64,000 nt of DNA from Pseudobutyrivibrio xylanivorans (lineage in GTDB: Bacteria > Bacillota > Clostridia > Lachnospirales > Lachnospiraceae), in contig NZ_CP043028.1 of NCBI RefSeq assembly GCF_008935055.1, positions 1,087,901-1,151,900 on the forward strand. Direction: 5' to 3'. Below, piece after piece: positions 32,616 to 41,296 of the stretch (positions within the stretch are counted from its first letter, which is position 1; each line of letters opens with the position of its first letter). Below the pieces are notes generated by a model. The model saw nothing but the letters and a program-made list of their open reading frames with translations, was not told where the DNA came from and searched no databases. Made by a program: the position numbers and the translations under genes.

Positions 32616-34847
32616 ATGGTACTTAGTCTTAAGAGAAAAATCATATCCGTAATCATTATGTCATTAATTCTAGTTACCCCTTTTTTCACATCAGGGGTCT
32701 CTTTTGCTGCAACAAATACTGACAACACCATCGTTGTAGGTGTTCCAACTGATAGATGCCCTATGATTTATGCTGAAAAATCAGAGGATTCTGTTAACAC
32801 AATTGTTGGAATTGGGCCAGACTTACTTCGTATAGCTTGCAAAAACATCGGCTATAACGTGGAATTCAAAGCAATTGATGAACCTTCATTAAAAGCAGCA
32901 CTTGATAATACCTCATACGACCTAGTTATGCCTTTTGGCAGTGCTATCGAAAGTGCATCTGGACAATCATCAATCGTTTCTGACAATCTTATACTTACTC
33001 CATTTACAGTTGTTATATCTGAGGGAGATACTCTAACAGATTTCAACAGCTCAAAAATGGGTATGGTTAAATCGCTGGCCGGTGTGTCAGATACAGTAAA
33101 AACTCTTTATCCTAATATGGAAGTCATTTTATATGAATCAATGTCAGATTGCGTGGAGGCTCTTCGAAATGATGAGGTAGACGCGTTACTTCAGAATTCC
33201 TATGTTTGGAGTTATGTCCTTCAGAAGCCTTCTTATACAGATTTACATGTTCAACCTACAACAATGTTTTCAATGGATTTTAGGGTTGGCACATTAGATA
33301 CTCCAGAAGGACAGGTGCTTATAGATAAGCTTAATCAGGGTATCTCTATGATTACAGATACTCAGCGACAGGCCGTAATATTAGATTATACCTCTCGTAA
33401 ACTATATAAATATGATACCCATGATTTTCTTTACGCCAATAGATTTATCTTTATCTGTTTTGCAGCATTAATCATTCTTATTGCTCTTCACTTTATAGCA
33501 AAACAACAATTATTACAAAAAGCACAAAAGGCACAAATTAAACAAATGCTTGATTATGATTCCCTCACAGGTGCCCTTACTATGGCCGGATTCCGTGAAA
33601 AAGCGAAAGAATTACTGCTTGAAAATCCTACTACTCCTTATCTTATTTCCTACAACAATATTAAAAACTTCAAGTTCATAAATGACAAAATGGGAATGAA
33701 CTCTGCTGATGAACTTCTATGCTTCTGGGTAGAAAAATCATTGGAGTATTTCTCTGACAAAGAGGCTATAGCCAGAATTGATGCAGATCATTTTGCTGTT
33801 TTATGCTGCATGCCTGATGATAACGGTGTCGAAGCAATGGAAACAATCGTATTTGAACCAGTTAAAAAATATTATATTAATCAGGGCAACGACTATGAAG
33901 TTCAGATATCCAGTGGTCTTTATGTCTTAACTCCTGAAGATTATAAAAATATTAACGTTGATAAGATGCTAGACTGTGCTAGGTTAGCTGAAAAGAAAGC
34001 ACATCTATCTGTTACCGGGGGTTACGAAGTATATAACTTAGATCAATGGGAAGCAGGAAGACTGCTTTCAGATATCTGCGGTCATTTTTCTACTGCAAAA
34101 AAACAGAATGAAATCCAGGTCTGGTATCAACCACAAGTTAACTATAGAACCGGTAAGATTATCGGCGCAGAGGCTTTATGCAGATGGAATCATGAAAAAC
34201 TCGGTTGGTTAAGCCCAGGTCTTTTTATTCCTATGCTTGAGCAGTCTGGTCTTATCTACGATTTAGACTGTCTGGTTTGGGAAACAGTTTGCCAGAATAT
34301 TCATAGATGGAATGAGCAGGGCTTTAAGCGTTCAATTTCAGTTAATTTATCCAGATTTGACATAGAAAAAAATAAGAACATAGCTGAGCACTTCAATAAC
34401 CTTATACAGAAATATGGTCTTGAGCCTTCTCAGCTAAGAATAGAAATCACAGAAACCGCATATGCAGGCGATAACAAGTTGTTACTGGAGACAACCGCGC
34501 AGCTACAAGACCTAGGCTTTGAAGTTGAAATGGATGACTTCGGAAGTGGTTATTCTTCTCTAAATATGCTTACCGAGATTCCAGTTAATGGAATTAAACT
34601 GGATTATATTTTCCTAAAAAATAAGAAAAATCCTGAAAGAACAAAAATCGTCATTGAGTATATTCTTAAAATGCTACGAAGTCTAAAATGCAATTTTATT
34701 ACAGAAGGTGTAGAAACCAAAGAGCAAGCCGATTTCCTTGTTGAAAGGGGTTGTGAGCGAATGCAAGGCTTCTATTTCTACAAACCAATGCCTATAGAGG
34801 AATTTGAAGCTTTGGATTTTAATAACATAAATAATAGGCTTCAATAG
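32616..34847 (+). CDS. SBP_bac_3-GGDEF-EAL membrane sensor, probable c-di-GMP phosphodiesterase
   Basis: A 743-residue sensor. A signal peptide (to about residue 31) leads to an extracellular family 3 solute-binding domain (residues 38-270, with IVGIGPDLLRIACKNIGYNVEF), one transmembrane helix (278-300), a GGDEF-fold domain (317-470) and an EAL domain (490-735). The GGDEF motif is RIDADHF, so cyclase activity is lost. The EAL domain keeps GAEALCRWNH, MDDFGSGYSSL, KLDYIFLK, TEGVETKEQADFL and MQGFYFYKPMP, consistent with an active phosphodiesterase degrading c-di-GMP. An amino acid or similar ligand probably controls it. The gene stop is 14 nt from the end of IS copy 1. Confidence 0.88.
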   Translation: MVLSLKRKIISVIIMSLILVTPFFTSGVSFAATNTDNTIVVGVPTDRCPMIYAEKSEDSVNTIVGIGPDLLRIACKNIGYNVEFKAIDEPSLKAALDNTSYDLVMPFGSAIESASGQSSIVSDNLILTPFTVVISEGDTLTDFNSSKMGMVKSLAGVSDTVKTLYPNMEVILYESMSDCVEALRNDEVDALLQNSYVWSYVLQKPSYTDLHVQPTTMFSMDFRVGTLDTPEGQVLIDKLNQGISMITDTQRQAVILDYTSRKLYKYDTHDFLYANRFIFICFAALIILIALHFIAKQQLLQKAQKAQIKQMLDYDSLTGALTMAGFREKAKELLLENPTTPYLISYNNIKNFKFINDKMGMNSADELLCFWVEKSLEYFSDKEAIARIDADHFAVLCCMPDDNGVEAMETIVFEPVKKYYINQGNDYEVQISSGLYVLTPEDYKNINVDKMLDCARLAEKKAHLSVTGGYEVYNLDQWEAGRLLSDICGHFSTAKKQNEIQVWYQPQVNYRTGKIIGAEALCRWNHEKLGWLSPGLFIPMLEQSGLIYDLDCLVWETVCQNIHRWNEQGFKRSISVNLSRFDIEKNKNIAEHFNNLIQKYGLEPSQLRIEITETAYAGDNKLLLETTAQLQDLGFEVEMDDFGSGYSSLNMLTEIPVNGIKLDYIFLKNKKNPERTKIVIEYILKMLRSLKCNFITEGVETKEQADFLVERGCERMQGFYFYKPMPIEEFEALDFNNINNRLQ

Positions 34848-34860
34848 CCATTAGATTAAA

Positions 34861-36654
34861 GGGGCTGTGAAAAAATGAGATAATCATTTTTTCCAGCTCC
34901 CTTTTTATATCATTTTTTGTGAGGTATGCTGTTTCTGGCAAAAATAGAGTATAATGCCCCTTTCCCCAAAAAACTACAAACTTTTTTGATTAGGCAGCTT
35001 CTTGGAGACGCATCTTTTTATTGTGATATTTATATAAGTTATGACCTATTGAAACCAAAAGAACCTCAAGTTTTACGGATTCTATTCCTTTTCGGACTAT
35101 TCTTTTATACCAACGATCATTTTTTATGATTCCGAAAGTACCTTCCGCTTGAATGGATCTGTTCATTCTAAGGAGTGCTCCCTGGATGCTTTCAAGATTA
35201 TTTATAACCTCCTGATGCATAGCGGTCAGTTCTTCGTTTATTCTTACGGTTTTGTTTTTATCTGTTTTCTTACACTTCGATGCATAGGGACAACCACTGC
35301 AGTCTTCACACTGATAGACTTCTTCTTGCCGGCCATACTGGTTTCCTTTTACATGCTGCCTGTATAGAAAGTTGAAGCTCTTCCCATTAGGACAACGCAT
35401 TTTCCCATCATCACCGATCTCAAAATTAACAGCTCTGAATGGATCGTTGTGATATTTCTTATCGGTCGTCTCCTTTTTAAACATTGTGAACTTCATGTAC
35501 TTTTTCATGCCTTTTTGCTCGCAAAAGATATAATTATTGAACGAGCCATATCCAGCATCAGCCACAGGATATTTTGGATAAAAGCCATATGTTTCATAAT
35601 ACTTATTCATCAACGGTATGAAGCAGTCCATGTCAGATCTGTATTGATTAACATCAACAACTGCTATGTATTCATCAGCTACACCAATCTGAACGTTGTA
35701 TGCGGGAAGAAGCTGGTCGTTTCCCATGTAGTCGGTCTTTATTCTCATGAATGTAGCGGAAGGATCTGTCTTTGAATAGCTGTTCCTGTTTTCTCCACAG
35801 ATGCTGATTTTTGTGACATATTCATTGAGCTTTGTTGTGTACTCTACAAGCTTTTCGTACTGTCTCTGCTGGACGGTTTTCCTATGTCCTTTTCCTGAAA
35901 CAAAAGTTGAAGTATCAAGCTTCCATATCTCAGAAAACCGTTCTGTTATCTGGCGCATATATTCAGGCATGTACTCTGTATTAGTCTCAATCTTGATTCC
36001 GCTCCACTGAAGATCGCTGTTGATTTCTTGCAGTAATTTAGTAATCTTTTCAAAAAGACGGTAACGGGATTTTTCCGTGGCCTTCTTCCATACCCAAGTA
36101 TATTTGTTAGCATTAGCTTCAAACTTCGAACCATCAATATAAAGATGATTCAGGTCAACTTTATGCCTGCTGAATATTTCCTGATTAATATCATTGAAAA
36201 TATCCTCTATTGAATCCTTTAACACATCGTTTATGAAATAGCTGAAGGTTCTGTAAGAAGGAGTTTCCCTGTCCATAAGATACATAAATCGAATGTTAAC
36301 CCTACAGTTTTCTTGAAGTCCTCTTAGTGAAATATATCCTTCACTCATAAAACCGAATAGTACGGTTTTCAACATTTTGACTGGATTATATCTGATTCTG
36401 CCAAGCTTATGCTCTGGCACATTTTTCAGATACTTCTCAAGATTCATACCTCCCACGAGTTCGTCAAAAGTAAAAACCGGATCACAGATATCCAAGCAAT
36501 CTGAAATAAAAAATGGTAAAACGCCCTGATTTAGAGTATTATAAGAATTGGTTTGATTGATCATGGTAATATTTTACCATGAAAAAAGAGAAGTAATCGG
36601 CTGTTTCCAGCTATTACTTCTCTTTTTTTCATGAGCTGATTATTTCACAGCCCC
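34861..36654 (-). mobile_element. IS1182-family insertion sequence, copy 1
   Basis: A full-length element of 1794 bp bounded by terminal inverted repeats GGGGCTGTGAAA at 34861 and its complement ending at 36654. It holds one transposase gene on the minus strand. The left end contains a long hairpin GGGGCTGTGAAAAAATGA / TCATTTTTTCCAGCTCCC plus TTTTT (34861-34906), which acts as a terminator pointing inward. No target duplication is recognisable. Copy 2 at 41207-43000 has the same length in opposite orientation. Confidence 0.88.
34990..36564 (-). CDS. IS1182-family transposase (copy 1)
   Basis: A 524-residue DDE transposase. The N-terminal DUF772-type domain (residues 40-120) has VGGMNLEKYLKNVPEHKLGRIRYNPVKMLKTVLFGFM; catalytic Asp candidates lie in HLYIDGSKFEANANKYTW and PVADAGYGSFNNYIFCEQKG, and a zinc-like C-x2-C...C motif (CEDCSGCPYASKC) precedes the C-terminal region RMNRSIQAEGTFGIIKNDRWYKR that supplies the Glu. 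The start codon lies in a palindrome (CATGGTAA/TTACCATG), and a long hairpin with AGAGAAGTAAT arms precedes it, which would limit translation. The protein is identical to that of copy 2. Confidence 0.92.
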   Translation of the reverse strand: MINQTNSYNTLNQGVLPFFISDCLDICDPVFTFDELVGGMNLEKYLKNVPEHKLGRIRYNPVKMLKTVLFGFMSEGYISLRGLQENCRVNIRFMYLMDRETPSYRTFSYFINDVLKDSIEDIFNDINQEIFSRHKVDLNHLYIDGSKFEANANKYTWVWKKATEKSRYRLFEKITKLLQEINSDLQWSGIKIETNTEYMPEYMRQITERFSEIWKLDTSTFVSGKGHRKTVQQRQYEKLVEYTTKLNEYVTKISICGENRNSYSKTDPSATFMRIKTDYMGNDQLLPAYNVQIGVADEYIAVVDVNQYRSDMDCFIPLMNKYYETYGFYPKYPVADAGYGSFNNYIFCEQKGMKKYMKFTMFKKETTDKKYHNDPFRAVNFEIGDDGKMRCPNGKSFNFLYRQHVKGNQYGRQEEVYQCEDCSGCPYASKCKKTDKNKTVRINEELTAMHQEVINNLESIQGALLRMNRSIQAEGTFGIIKNDRWYKRIVRKGIESVKLEVLLVSIGHNLYKYHNKKMRLQEAA

Positions 36655-36707
36655 TTTATTTTATCTACTTCACATCCAATGATGATATTATTTCTCAAAA
36701 AAAGGTA

Positions 36708-36759
36708 TTGACTTGTTCTCCCGATTAGATTAATATAACACCAGTTAGTGAGAGCTAAC
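36708..36759 (+). promoter_or_regulatory. Promoter with GTTAG-N6-CTAAC operator for DUF3793-flavodoxin
   Basis: TTGACT at 36708-36713 and TAATAT at 36731-36736 with a 17-bp spacer. The dyad GTTAG-N6-CTAAC at 36744-36759 lies at the predicted transcription start. The dyad resembles half-sites of DtxR-type metal regulators, which would fit a flavodoxin induced under iron limitation; this is inference. Confidence 0.6.
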
Positions 36760-36783
36760 AAATATATGAAGTGAGAATAGGTT

Positions 36784-37392
36784 ATGAGCGAAGAAGTATT
36801 TGAAATGCTATGTTCTATGGACAGGCGAAAAGTTGAACTACAGATTGTTCTGCAATGTGCACCAACTTTAGCAGGACTAAAAACATCAAACCTTCTTATT
36901 CTTCCCAAAGACCTAGAGGATAAAGCCAGAATTGCATTACGTCATACTGGATTGATGGGGTATCGACTAGTTTATGACAAGCACCGGGTTATCTTTTTAG
37001 TTTTCAACAAGAATATGCTGATAAGCTATTTAAGCAAAGAAGAGATTAGAGGCTTCTTGTCAGGCTTTGGATATCATTCACTACATTTTGGAGAATCAAT
37101 CAGATTGTTCCAAAAGAGATATGAAGCATATGTCTCAAGCAGAAAGGATTTCCCACATGAAATAGGTGTTTTCCTTGGTTATCCATTATGTGACGTACGC
37201 GGCTTCATTGATAATTGCGGCGAAGAATTCCAAATATCTGGTTATTGGAAAGTATACGGGGATGCGACCAATACTCAGAAACTATTTCAGCTCTTTGATG
37301 ATATTAAAGACGATATGGTTTGCAAAATATCAAAAGGATACACCGTAAAGCAAATCATGAACGAAGCTCGACCAATTTCCATGGTCAGCTAA
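36784..37392 (+). CDS. DUF3793 family protein
   Basis: A 202-residue protein matching DUF3793, with the conserved opening VELQIVLQCAPTLAGLKTSNLLIL and the later block HEIGVFLGYPLCDVRGFIDNCG. Function is unknown. The family is regularly found beside flavodoxin genes in Clostridia, as here (35 nt to the flavodoxin start), and is suspected to act in iron-related redox metabolism. Conserved Cys residues in QCAPT and NCGEEF may bind metal. It is first in the operon after a clear promoter. Confidence 0.85.
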   Translation: MSEEVFEMLCSMDRRKVELQIVLQCAPTLAGLKTSNLLILPKDLEDKARIALRHTGLMGYRLVYDKHRVIFLVFNKNMLISYLSKEEIRGFLSGFGYHSLHFGESIRLFQKRYEAYVSSRKDFPHEIGVFLGYPLCDVRGFIDNCGEEFQISGYWKVYGDATNTQKLFQLFDDIKDDMVCKISKGYTVKQIMNEARPISMVS

Positions 37393-37427
37393 TCTTAATC
37401 AAATATAAAAATGGAGGAGAACATGTC

Positions 37428-37859
37428 ATGAGTAAAGTAAATGTTGTTTTTTGGTCACAGTCAGGTAACACCGAAAGCATGGCGAACGCTGTAGGCGCTG
37501 GTGTTACAGAAGCTGGTGGAGAGGCAAATGTCGTATTTGTTGGCGATGCCTCTATAGATGAATTAAAGAGTGCAAAAGCCTTTGCACTTGGCTGCCCTGC
37601 TATGGGAGCTGAAGTTTTGGAAGAAGGCGAAATGGAGCCATTTGTTTCTGATTTAGAAGGCTTTGTTTCAGGTAAAACAATTGGTCTTTTCGGCTCATAC
37701 GGCTGGGGAGATGGTCAGTGGATGCGTGACTGGGTTGATCGTATGACAGCAGCAGGCGCAACAGTGGTTGGCGGCGAGGGTGTCATCTGCCAGGATGCTC
37801 CTGATGGTGCTGCCGAAGATGCTTGCAAAGATCTTGGTAGAGCTTTAGCAGCAATTTAA
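37428..37859 (+). CDS. Flavodoxin
   Basis: A 143-residue short-chain flavodoxin. The FMN phosphate loop is FWSQSGNTESMAN near residue 8, and the isoalloxazine-flanking loops are LGCPAMGAEVLEEGEM and FGSYGWGDGQWMRDW. It carries one or two electrons in the cytoplasm and may replace ferredoxin under low iron. I chose the ATG at 37428, which follows ATGGAGGAG by about 10 nt; a longer frame reaches into the DUF3793 gene. It is followed by a strong terminator. Confidence 0.92.
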   Translation: MSKVNVVFWSQSGNTESMANAVGAGVTEAGGEANVVFVGDASIDELKSAKAFALGCPAMGAEVLEEGEMEPFVSDLEGFVSGKTIGLFGSYGWGDGQWMRDWVDRMTAAGATVVGGEGVICQDAPDGAAEDACKDLGRALAAI

Positions 37860-37932
37860 TAATCTAGGTTATTTCTCATTCCCTAAGTTTCTAACCGGGT
37901 TTCTTGGGGAAGTTATTAGACTCCTTTTACAG

Positions 37933-37966
37933 CCTCCAGGTATGCCAGTGCCTGGAGGATTTTTTT
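37933..37966 (+). terminator. Terminator after flavodoxin
   Basis: Stem CCTCCAGG / CCTGGAGG with a 10-nt loop and eight T. Confidence 0.88.
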
Positions 37967-38008
37967 TATAATTATCCATTGTGCACTATTAATTCACGTT
38001 AAGCCTAA

Positions 38009-38083
38009 TTGATATTTTTTCGCAATTATTGTATTCTCTTACTGTAGCTGTTTTGGTAATTATGGCTTAATAAATACCAAAAC
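38009..38083 (+). promoter_or_regulatory. Promoter and inverted repeat before the DUF362-larB-larC operon
   Basis: TTGATA at 38009-38014 and TATTCT at 38032-38037 with 17-bp spacing. A perfect 9-bp inverted repeat GTTTTGGTA / TACCAAAAC at 38050-38058 and 38075-38083 lies just downstream of the predicted start and could bind a repressor. Confidence 0.55.
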
Positions 38084-38108
38084 TTGCACGTGAAAGGAGC
38101 CAATAATA

Positions 38109-39233
38109 ATGGAAAAATCAAAGGTTTATTTTACCGATTTTAGAACTGTATTGGGTGTGAGTCTTCCTGCAAAGCTCCAAAAATTAATCAAACAGGCCGG
38201 AATAGATACTATTGATATGGACGGCAAGTTTGTTGCTATTAAAATGCATTTTGGTGAGCTTGGAAACCTTGCATATCTTAGACCAAATTATGCAAAAGCT
38301 GTTGCAGATGTTGTCAAAGAATGTGGTGGTCTTCCATTCCTTACCGATTGCAACACGCTGTATCCTGGTAGCCGTAAGCATGCCCTTGAGCACATGGACT
38401 GTGCCAATATTAATGGATTCAATACTATCACCACTGGTTGCCAAATTATCATAGCTGATGGTCTTAGAGGTACTGATGATATCCTTGTGCCTGTTCCTAA
38501 CGGTGAATACTGCAAGGAAGCATACATTGGCCGTGCAGTTATGGATGCTGATATCGTAATATCTCTCACTCATTTTAAGGGCCACGAACAGGCTGGTTTC
38601 GGAGGAACCATTAAAAATATAGGTATGGGATGCGGTAGCCGCGCTGGAAAAATGCAACAGCATAACAGCGGTCACCCTCATGTAATAACTGAAAAATGTA
38701 AAGGCTGTCAGAGATGTGCAAAAGAATGTGGCTCTGACGCAATTAGCTATAATGATAAGAAGGCTTGGATTGACCCTGAGAAATGTAAAGGCTGTGGTCG
38801 TTGTATCGGTGCCTGCGCATTCGATGCAATCCAGAATGATAACTGGGATGCACCTCAGATGCTCGGACGAAAGATGGCTGAATATACCGCTGCTGTTGTT
38901 AGTGGCAGACCAGCCTTCCACATTAGCCTTATTACAGATGTTTCTCCAAACTGCGATTGCCATGGTGAAAACGATGCACCTATCCTTCCAGATATCGGGA
39001 TGCTTGCATCATTCGACCCTGTTGCCCTCGATCAGGCATGTGTTGACCTCTGCCAAAAGGCTGAACCAATCAGAAATAGCCAGCTTGGTGACAACATGGC
39101 AAAAGAACACTTCCATGACCACGGGGATGTATGGCATAACAGCAATCCAAATGTTTCATGGAATGAGACTCTTGAGCATGCTCAAAAAATCGGCTTAGGC
39201 TCACGAGAATACGAACTAATCCAAATAAAATAG
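38109..39233 (+). CDS. DUF362 domain protein with two [4Fe-4S] ferredoxin motifs
   Basis: A 374-residue protein. The N-terminal and C-terminal parts match DUF362 (VAIKMHFGELGNLAYLRP, SLTHFKGHEQAGFGGTIKNIGMGCG), interrupted by a bacterial ferredoxin domain with CKGCQRCAKECGSDAI and CKGCGRCIGACAFDAI, each binding a [4Fe-4S] cluster. It is probably an electron-transfer or sulfur/metal-handling protein in the cytoplasm. It is directly followed by larB (4 nt) and larC; this neighbourhood occurs in other Clostridia and suggests a role linked to nickel-pincer cofactor synthesis, for example sulfur supply. That role is inferred. AAAGGAG precedes the ATG. Confidence 0.88.
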   Translation: MEKSKVYFTDFRTVLGVSLPAKLQKLIKQAGIDTIDMDGKFVAIKMHFGELGNLAYLRPNYAKAVADVVKECGGLPFLTDCNTLYPGSRKHALEHMDCANINGFNTITTGCQIIIADGLRGTDDILVPVPNGEYCKEAYIGRAVMDADIVISLTHFKGHEQAGFGGTIKNIGMGCGSRAGKMQQHNSGHPHVITEKCKGCQRCAKECGSDAISYNDKKAWIDPEKCKGCGRCIGACAFDAIQNDNWDAPQMLGRKMAEYTAAVVSGRPAFHISLITDVSPNCDCHGENDAPILPDIGMLASFDPVALDQACVDLCQKAEPIRNSQLGDNMAKEHFHDHGDVWHNSNPNVSWNETLEHAQKIGLGSREYELIQIK

Positions 39234-39237
39234 CATT

Positions 39238-39981
39238 ATGAATTACGAAATAAAAACACTTTTAGAAGATGTTCGTGATGGCAATATCACTGTCGAACAG
39301 GCCATTCACGAACTAAAAACAGCCCCATTTAAAGACATAGGCTATGCCAAAGTCGATACTCACAGATCTCTTCGCAATGGAGTTGGCGAAGTAATCTATG
39401 GTGCCGGGAAAACCGCTAAACAGCTTATCGGTATCATCAGCACAATGAAGGAATCCGGCCAGAATCAAATACTCATTACTCGCATCTCTCAGGAAACCTG
39501 TGAAGAGGTAAACAAAATTCACAGCCTAACCTACTATAAGGAGGGAAATCTCGCTATTATTGGAAATATCCCTCCTGCCAATGGAAAAGGCACTATAGTC
39601 ATTGCAACTGGCGGAACTAGTGATATTCCAGTAGCTGAAGAGGCTGCCTTGACTGCTGAATTTCTTGGGAACAGCGTAACTCGTCTTTACGATGTGGGCG
39701 TTGCAGGTTTGCATCGAACCTTGGCACATATAGATGATATTGTAGATGCCAGTGTAATCATTGCCATCGCAGGAATGGAAGGTGCCTTAGCCAGCGTGCT
39801 TGGTGGCCTGGCAGAATGTCCGGTAATTGCTGTGCCTACTTCGGTTGGCTATGGCGCGTCATTTTGTGGTATTTCTGCCCTTCTGTCCATGATTAATTCA
39901 TGTGCTAATGGTATTTCAGTTGTAAATATCGATAACGGTTTTGGCGCCGCTTATCAGGCTAGCCTAATTAATCATCATTAA
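39238..39981 (+). CDS. larB: Nickel-pincer cofactor biosynthesis protein LarB
   Basis: A 247-residue LarB. The C-terminal domain resembles PurE-type AIR carboxylase (GTIVIATGGTSDIPVAEEAALTAEFLGNSVTRLYDVGVAGLHR, IIAIAGMEGALASVLGGLAECPVIAVPTSVGYG). LarB carboxylates nicotinic acid adenine dinucleotide at C5 and hydrolyses the phosphoanhydride, the first step of nickel-pincer nucleotide synthesis. It sits between the DUF362 gene and larC with very short gaps. The lactate racemase larA and the sulfur-transferase larE are not in this window, so the cofactor serves a LarA homologue elsewhere or the operon is incomplete. Confidence 0.93.
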   Translation: MNYEIKTLLEDVRDGNITVEQAIHELKTAPFKDIGYAKVDTHRSLRNGVGEVIYGAGKTAKQLIGIISTMKESGQNQILITRISQETCEEVNKIHSLTYYKEGNLAIIGNIPPANGKGTIVIATGGTSDIPVAEEAALTAEFLGNSVTRLYDVGVAGLHRTLAHIDDIVDASVIIAIAGMEGALASVLGGLAECPVIAVPTSVGYGASFCGISALLSMINSCANGISVVNIDNGFGAAYQASLINHH

Positions 39982-39999
39982 TCTTTTGAGGATAATGTC

Positions 40000-41187
40000 A
40001 TGAAAACCCTTTATATTGAATGTAAAATGGGAGCTGCTGGTGACATGCTTACAGCAGCTCTTTTAGACCTATTTGACGATAAAAGCTCTATCCTGTCAGA
40101 ACTCAATTCCATCGGTATTCCTCACGTTTCATTCAATGCTGAGACCACTGAAAAATGTGGCATTAACGGCACTCGAATGTTGGTCAAAGTCGATGGGCAG
40201 GAAGAAGGCAGCTCACTTTCATCTCATATTCATTCTGACCATCATACCCACAATAGCCTACCAAATATAAAGGCTTTAATTTTAGGCTTAAATGCCCCAG
40301 ATAAAGTAAAATCTGATGCTATTGAAGTCTATAAATCCCTTGCCATGGCCGAATCAAAAGTTCACGGCACACCTATAGATGATATTCACTTCCATGAGGT
40401 CGGAACATTTGATGCTATCGCAGATATAGTGGCTGTTTGTTACCTGCTTTATAAAATACATGCTGATCATATACTGGTCTCTCCTATTCATGTTGGTAGC
40501 GGCACCGTGCACTGCGAACATGGTATTCTTCCGGTTCCTGCGCCTGCCACTGCAGAACTATTAAAGGGCGTTCCTATTTATGGTGGCTCAATCGAGAGTG
40601 AACTTTGTACTCCAACCGGAGCAGCTTTACTTAGATATTTTGCTTCTAGTTTTAATGATTTTCCCGTTATGATTACTGAAATATGTGGATATGGCATGGG
40701 AAAAAAAGATTTTCCAGTTGCCAATTGTCTTAGAATATTCATTGGAGATTCATTGAACTCAAAAGATCAAGTCTTCGAATTAAACTGTAATATCGACGAT
40801 ATTACTGGTGAAGATTTAGGATATGCCATGGATGCCATCTATGAAGCTGGCGCAAGAGAAGTCTTTTTTACTCACGTTCAAATGAAAAAGAACCGCCCAG
40901 GGATATTACTAACTGTACTTGTAGATAGCGAACAAAAGGATTCCGTAGTAAAATCCATCTTTTCTAATACTACTACAATTGGTATCAGGGAAAAAATATG
41001 TGAAAGATACGTGTTAGATAGGGAAATTAAAACTATTAAAACACCACTAGGAGATGTTCAAGTGAAGAAATCATATGGTTACGGAACAACCCATATAAAA
41101 GCCGAATTCGATAATTTGATAAATATATCGAAAGAAAACGGAATGTCTCTTGCTAACGTAAGAGCTGAGATTGCAAAATATCTATAA
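40000..41187 (+). CDS. larC: Nickel-pincer cofactor biosynthesis protein LarC
   Basis: A 395-residue LarC, the nickel insertase that forms the final Ni-C and Ni-S bonds. Signatures are YIECKMGAAGDMLTAALLDL, a His-rich stretch HIHSDHHTHNS (residues 77-87), HFHEVGTFDAIADIVAVCYLL and HCEHGILPVPAPATAELLKG. In some Lactobacilli larC is split in two by a frameshift; here both parts are one continuous frame. It is the last gene of the operon and ends 20 nt before IS copy 2, whose insertion may have removed the native terminator. Confidence 0.93.
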   Translation: MKTLYIECKMGAAGDMLTAALLDLFDDKSSILSELNSIGIPHVSFNAETTEKCGINGTRMLVKVDGQEEGSSLSSHIHSDHHTHNSLPNIKALILGLNAPDKVKSDAIEVYKSLAMAESKVHGTPIDDIHFHEVGTFDAIADIVAVCYLLYKIHADHILVSPIHVGSGTVHCEHGILPVPAPATAELLKGVPIYGGSIESELCTPTGAALLRYFASSFNDFPVMITEICGYGMGKKDFPVANCLRIFIGDSLNSKDQVFELNCNIDDITGEDLGYAMDAIYEAGAREVFFTHVQMKKNRPGILLTVLVDSEQKDSVVKSIFSNTTTIGIREKICERYVLDREIKTIKTPLGDVQVKKSYGYGTTHIKAEFDNLINISKENGMSLANVRAEIAKYL

Positions 41188-41232
41188 TTCAATATTTCTT
41201 TCACAAGGGGCTGTGAAATAATCAGCTCATGA

Positions 41233-41286
41233 CTCCTTTTTAACATTGTGAACTTCATGTACTTTTCCATGCCTTTTTTGCTCGCA
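41233..41286 (+). other. Antisense transposase segment replacing the leader hairpin of IS copy 2
   Basis: In copy 1 this position holds the AGAGAAGTAAT hairpin before the transposase start. In copy 2 the 54 nt instead match, with about three differences mainly in homopolymers, the complement of the transposase gene at about 42338-42392. The replaced block has exactly the same length. The transposase mRNA leader would thus be complementary to its own coding region. Confidence 0.75.
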
Positions 41287-41296
41287 AAATATTACC

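Noticed and set aside
35149..36137. Open frames antisense to the transposase
   Set aside because: They recur identically in both IS copies as shadows of the transposase gene without ribosome sites.
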